Positions 60,255 through 64,000 of a stretch of DNA of 64,000 nucleotides are shown here, in pieces. The DNA lies in NCBI RefSeq assembly GCF_017942085.1, contig NZ_JAGKSP010000005.1, forward strand, positions 124,001 to 188,000, read 5' to 3'. The notes under the pieces are model-generated. The model did not search any database. It was not told the origin of the DNA and worked only from the letters and a program-made list of their open reading frames with translations. This DNA is from Paenibacillus lignilyticus (lineage in GTDB: Bacteria > Bacillota > Bacilli > Paenibacillales > Paenibacillaceae). The position numbers were made by a program, and so were the translations under genes. Positions within the stretch are counted from its first letter, which is position 1. Every line of letters begins with the position of its first letter.

Positions 60255-62375
60255 ATGGTCAATCAATCACCCAGACGAGCTTTGATAATTACGATTATGG
60301 CTTCGATGCTGATCTCACTGTTCATGATCGGCAGCGTTGGTTCAGCGGACGGAGCGGCAGCACCGTTCAAGCTGAAGGCGTTATTTAACGTTGATCCGGA
60401 AAGCGGAGCGTATGATGCAGCGGCAAGCTTCGCGTTCGAGGTGGATCAGAAGGACGGATTTCAAACCGTTAAAATTCCTGTCTCCGCATTGAAAACGCTC
60501 GTTACCGACGGGCGACTGGGCAGTATTGCATTTGTACCTGCCGAGGCAGCTCTTAATGACGATGGCGAACCGGTGGGCGGATGGCCGGCAGACAAGGACG
60601 CTGTATACGTGGACAAGATTAACCTCGGCAGCACGCCCATCTACACGAATCAAGCGGATAAGCCGTTCTACTTCCAGAACTTTACGAGTGAAGAGGATCT
60701 CTACTACACCTACTCCATCAACGGGATCGAATCGAAGAACTGCGGGGTCAGCGAATCAAAATGTGTGGCGTTCTCTGTCGCCGGAAACGCAGGCACCTCT
60801 TGGATGATCTATAAGGAGCCGATCGGTCTGACGGGAGTGGCCGACTCGGAAAGGCTGACGTTCCGGTTCGACCTGAGCCGCGTGAAATACGATAACTGGG
60901 AGCCGGGATCTTCGAAGAAACAGCCCGGAGTGAACGAAGCACCGCCGGCTACGGTCGAGATCGGTCCTGGTAAAACCTACGAGAACATCAATGATTTTGC
61001 ATGGGAAACGCTCAAAGCGGGCGATGTTGTCTATGTGTATTACCGCGAAACGCCGTACAAAGAGAAACTAGGCATCTTCGCGGAAGGGACGAAGGAGCAG
61101 CCGATTATCATTCACGGTGTTCCCGGTCCAAACGGCGAGCTTCCGAAGATTGACGGTAACGGGGCTGTGTTCAGAGCACAGAATCCGGTTCCTAATGCGA
61201 ACCGCTCGCTCGTACGTATCGGTAAAGACAGCAAACCCGCCAAGTATGTGACGTTCGAGAATTTTGAAGTCTATAACGCCCATGCAACGAAGAAATATGT
61301 GAACGCAAGCGGAGCACTTGCCAGCTATGGATTCAATGCTTCCGGGATCTGGATCGATAACGGCGATCACGTTACGCTCCGCAACAATAAGATTCATGAC
61401 AACGGAAACGGCATATTCGGGACATCCTCGATGTATGTATGGGAAGGAGCGGTCATTGATTACGCGTCGAAAAATCTGCTTATCCAAGGCAATTCCATCT
61501 ATGGCAACGGCAATGTAGGCAGAATGTTCGAACATAACAGCTATATCGCCGCAATCGCCACGGTATACGAAAATAACCATTATGGCGATTTGCTGCCGGG
61601 CTCGCAAGGATACGGTTTGAAGGACCGCGGTGCCGGAACGGTCGTGCGGTACAACTGGATCGAGGGCGGCAGAAGGCAAATTGCGCTTGATGATGCCGAG
61701 GATTCGCCTCGCATCGTATTCGATCCCACGTATAATAGCTCGTTCGTTTATGCAAATGTGCTGATTGAACGCGATCATCTGTTCGATACATGGGGCGACG
61801 ATGAGATTATTAACTTCGGCGGCGATAACGTAACCGTTCCGGATCGTCATGGAACGCTGAACTTCTTCAATAATACGGTGATGACGTACAGACAGCAGCG
61901 TGTTTATGGACAAGACGGCGTGCCTGGTTTGAAAGATCCGGGCCGGATCGAACGGACGGTGCTGTTCTATGCACCGGGCAAACATGTGGATGCACGCAAC
62001 AATGTATTCCATAAAGCCGGCGCAAATCCGGCTCCGCTAGTCATTACGGATGACGACGGTTCAATCGAGCTTCGTAACAACTGGTTCACAGCAGGCTATT
62101 ACTATGACTTCAATGAGCCGCTTCGTCTTCCGGCTAAGAACATTGGCACGTTAACGGGAACGGATCCGGGTTTGATCGATGTTTCGCTGAGCGGGCAGAA
62201 TTACAAGCTCAGCGCAAGTTCTGCCCTTATCGATGCCGGAGCGGGCTTGCCGGGGCAATATGGCGATGTGATCGAGAAACAGTACGTGCTGCATCAGAAT
62301 AGCGAGAAACGACCTGAGAAAGGCAAAATCGATATTGGCGCTTACGAATATGCGAACGGAGGTAAGCTCAAATGA
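60255..62375 (+). CDS. Secreted right-handed beta-helix protein, copy 2, with N-terminal beta-sandwich
   Basis: 706 residues with signal MVNQSPRRALIITIMASMLI...SADGAAA. The first ~200 mature residues are beta-rich (FKLKALFNVDPESGAY... FRFDLSRVKYDNWEPGSSK), possibly a carbohydrate-binding module. From about residue 233 (VEIGPGKTYENINDFAWE) it follows copy 1 closely (YYRETPYKEKLGI, IHGVPGPNG, PKIDGNGA, VVRYNWIEGGRRQIAL). The end DIGAYEYANGGKLK matches the C terminus of copy 1 (LDIGAFEY). GGAGG lies nine bases before ATG 60255 and six before GTG 60252. Its stop overlaps the next gene by four bases. Confidence 0.83.
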   Translation: MVNQSPRRALIITIMASMLISLFMIGSVGSADGAAAPFKLKALFNVDPESGAYDAAASFAFEVDQKDGFQTVKIPVSALKTLVTDGRLGSIAFVPAEAALNDDGEPVGGWPADKDAVYVDKINLGSTPIYTNQADKPFYFQNFTSEEDLYYTYSINGIESKNCGVSESKCVAFSVAGNAGTSWMIYKEPIGLTGVADSERLTFRFDLSRVKYDNWEPGSSKKQPGVNEAPPATVEIGPGKTYENINDFAWETLKAGDVVYVYYRETPYKEKLGIFAEGTKEQPIIIHGVPGPNGELPKIDGNGAVFRAQNPVPNANRSLVRIGKDSKPAKYVTFENFEVYNAHATKKYVNASGALASYGFNASGIWIDNGDHVTLRNNKIHDNGNGIFGTSSMYVWEGAVIDYASKNLLIQGNSIYGNGNVGRMFEHNSYIAAIATVYENNHYGDLLPGSQGYGLKDRGAGTVVRYNWIEGGRRQIALDDAEDSPRIVFDPTYNSSFVYANVLIERDHLFDTWGDDEIINFGGDNVTVPDRHGTLNFFNNTVMTYRQQRVYGQDGVPGLKDPGRIERTVLFYAPGKHVDARNNVFHKAGANPAPLVITDDDGSIELRNNWFTAGYYYDFNEPLRLPAKNIGTLTGTDPGLIDVSLSGQNYKLSASSALIDAGAGLPGQYGDVIEKQYVLHQNSEKRPEKGKIDIGAYEYANGGKLK

Positions 62376-63526
62376 CTACTCATACCATCGGCATTATTAT
62401 GAACGGCGTTACAGGACGAATGGGCACGAACCAGCATTTGATCCGATCCATTCTGGCGATTCGGAATCAAGGCGGTGTCCAGCTTGCGAATGGAGATACG
62501 ATTATGCCGGATCCGATTCTGGTCGGTCGACAAGCGCATAAGCTGCAGGCATTGGCACAGAAACATGGGGTTGAAAAATGGAGCACGGACTTGAGCGCTT
62601 GCTTGGCGGATTCGAATTATTCGATTTATTTTGATGCGCAAACGACAAATCGACGGGCAGCGAGCATTAAACAAGCCATTGCCGCGGGCAAACATATCTA
62701 TTGCGAGAAACCGACGGCGGACAGCCTGGAACAATCGCTGGAGCTAGCGCGTCTGGCGAGGGAAGCGGGTGTCAAGAACGGCGTTGTGCAGGATAAATTG
62801 TTCTTGCCGGGTTTATTGAAGCTGAAGCGGCTGGTCGATTCGGGTTACTTTGGCCGGATTCTGTCCGTACGAATGGAATTCGGCTACTGGGTATTCGAGG
62901 GAGATTGGCAGGCAGGACAACGTCCATCCTGGAATTATCGCAAAGAGGACGGCGGCGGTATTATTGTCGATATGTTCGCGCATTGGCGATATGTGCTGGA
63001 CAATCTGTTCGGGGAAGTGAAGTCGGTTTCGTGCCTTGGTACAACCCACATCCCGCAGCGCGTGGATGAGCGAGGCGAGCGCTATGCGTGCACTGCCGAC
63101 GATGCGGCTTATGCAACATTCCTTCTTGAGAATGGCATCATCGTGCAAGCGAATTCTTCGTGGGCGGTGCGCGTAGATCGGGATGATTTGCTTACCATTC
63201 AAGTGGATGGCACCGAAGGCAGCGCCGTTGCCGGACTTCGGGATTGTAAAGTGCAGCATCGCGTGAATACGCCGAAGCCGGTGTGGAATCCGGATATTCC
63301 GAATCCATTCCGGTTCACGCAGCAGTGGCAGGAGGTACCGGACAATCAAGTATTCGAGAATGGCTTCAAGGAGCAATGGGAGCTCTTCTTGAAGCATGTC
63401 GTGGATGACGAGATACCATTCCAATGGGATCTGCTTGAAGGTGCGAAAGGAACGCAGATGGCGGAGCTCGGGTTGCAATCGTGGGCGGAGCGCCGCTGGA
63501 TCGACGTGCCGGCTCTGCAGCTGTAG
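62372..63526 (+). CDS. Gfo/Idh/MocA-family oxidoreductase
   Basis: 384 residues. Rossmann motif IGIIMNGVTGRMGTNQHLIR (dihydrodipicolinate-reductase-like GxTGRMG), then YCEKPTADSLEQSLELAR, the EKP hallmark, and GGGIIVDMFAHWRYVLDNLFG of the second domain. ATG 62372 overlaps the beta-helix stop (ATGA), so this cytoplasmic enzyme is made together with the secreted helix protein. It is followed by DUF993 after 14 bases, a gene pair known from other Actinobacteria and Bacillota sugar loci. Confidence 0.88.
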   Translation: MTTHTIGIIMNGVTGRMGTNQHLIRSILAIRNQGGVQLANGDTIMPDPILVGRQAHKLQALAQKHGVEKWSTDLSACLADSNYSIYFDAQTTNRRAASIKQAIAAGKHIYCEKPTADSLEQSLELARLAREAGVKNGVVQDKLFLPGLLKLKRLVDSGYFGRILSVRMEFGYWVFEGDWQAGQRPSWNYRKEDGGGIIVDMFAHWRYVLDNLFGEVKSVSCLGTTHIPQRVDERGERYACTADDAAYATFLLENGIIVQANSSWAVRVDRDDLLTIQVDGTEGSAVAGLRDCKVQHRVNTPKPVWNPDIPNPFRFTQQWQEVPDNQVFENGFKEQWELFLKHVVDDEIPFQWDLLEGAKGTQMAELGLQSWAERRWIDVPALQL

Positions 63527-63540
63527 GGGGTGCAGGTTAA

Positions 63541-64000
63541 GATGACGATGATGGGAAATAGCTTAATGTTACCGCGTACAGGCGGCGGATTATATGAATA
63601 CAAGCTTGCGGGAACAGCGCCGATTGCCTCACCTTCCGTCCCTTTGCAAGGAAGAATTGCCTTCTCCGCCGTGCATGTCGTCTGTGACCCTTTCGCTGAA
63701 GCAGAGCCGCTGCTTGGCGCGGCGATCGATTGGCAGACCACGATGGCGTATCGGCATCATCTATGGACGCTGGGCCTTGGAGTAGCGGAAGCGATGGACA
63801 CGGCCCAGCGGGGGATGGGGCTGGATTGGGTCCGCGCCAAAGAGTTGATTGGTCTCTCCTTGAAGGAAGCGAACTCGGTTCAGGGCAAAATCGCTTGCGG
63901 AGCCGGAACGGACCAGCTCCTGCCGGGACCGCAAGTTACGATCGATGAGGTCATCCGCGCCTACGAAGAGCAATGCGAATATATCGAAAGCCGAGGCGGG
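63541..64000 (+). CDS. DUF993 (dihydrodipicolinate synthase-like) protein, 3' end outside the window
   Basis: Reads from ATG 63541 (MTMMGNSLMLPRTGGGLYEY) with GGGGGTG nine or so bases upstream, and runs open to the window edge (153 codons). The core FSAVHVVCDPFAEAEPLLGAA, WTLGLGVAEAMDTAQRGMGL and KIACGAGTDQL is characteristic of DUF993, a TIM-barrel family related to dihydrodipicolinate synthase, with a putative aldolase or hydratase role on sugar-derived keto acids. It is certainly in one operon with the oxidoreductase. Only the N-terminal ~40 percent is visible. Confidence 0.85.

Overview
The window reads as a chromosomal segment of an endospore-forming Bacillota, most likely Paenibacillaceae. 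Evidence: moderate G+C, strong AGGAGG-type ribosome sites, a Spo0E-like phosphatase gene, many AraC/LplA-type sugar genes and many short hairpin-plus-T terminators. Nearly all genes lie on the + strand (51 of 56 called), and no rRNA, tRNA, phage, transposase or CRISPR array was seen. Family names below are from recognition of motifs by eye; no database search was run.

Layout. 1-10.1 kb is mixed housekeeping and accessory: WG-repeat/RsiV-like protein, CWC zinc-ribbon-like protein, methyltransferase, a PhyH-type dioxygenase, a NodB deacetylase, then a LysR regulator divergent from an aroA-aroC pair, and a GNAT. 10.1-12.9 kb is an ABC-2 type exporter whose ATPase gene is interrupted by an in-frame TGA. 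13-17.1 kb holds DUF2332, a Qnr-like pentapeptide protein, a second PhyH protein, a possible 31-residue membrane peptide and an APH-fold kinase. 17.1-22.9 kb is the most interesting part: aldose epimerase, MocA-type oxidoreductase, TIM-barrel isomerase, a LacI regulator, a membrane di-iron desaturase-like protein (MocD-like) and a Rieske ferredoxin (MocE-like), with three matching palindromic operators (core GTGC-N4-GCAC). I read it as a self-contained catabolic regulon for an O-methylated or otherwise modified inositol or sugar, analogous to rhizobial rhizopine (moc) genes.

23.6-32.4 kb looks like a sugar-acid island: GntR regulator with an excellent palindrome, receiver-less YesN-like AraC regulator, RraA-fold aldolase, a MalFG-type ABC importer with its lipoprotein and a putative CcpA site, a UxuA-type dehydratase and an enolase-superfamily dehydratase. 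32.7-36.8 kb carries a third PhyH protein, Spo0E, a DEDDh exonuclease, a HAD phosphatase and an unknown small/coiled-coil pair. 36.8-37.6 kb is gene-free and repeat-rich: four copies of a ~50 bp element in inverted arrangement, and a 48 bp minisatellite. 37.6-43.1 kb is an SIS isomerase divergent from a class II aldolase-deoR pair around a long dyad, followed by a TIM-barrel glycosidase-like protein and an oxidoreductase.

43.1-64 kb is a Gram-positive polysaccharide-utilisation locus: membrane-anchored AraC regulator, two nearly duplicate LplA-type binding proteins (no permeases in view), NagB-like deaminase, PfkB kinase, PIG-L/LmbE deacetylase, a 1253-residue GH42-like protein, a GH20 hexosaminidase, two secreted beta-helix proteins, then an oxidoreductase and a DUF993 aldolase-like gene running off the window. 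The secreted helices could cut an amino-sugar polymer outside; the binding proteins would deliver fragments; the signal-less glycosidases, deacetylase, kinase and deaminase would finish the job inside.
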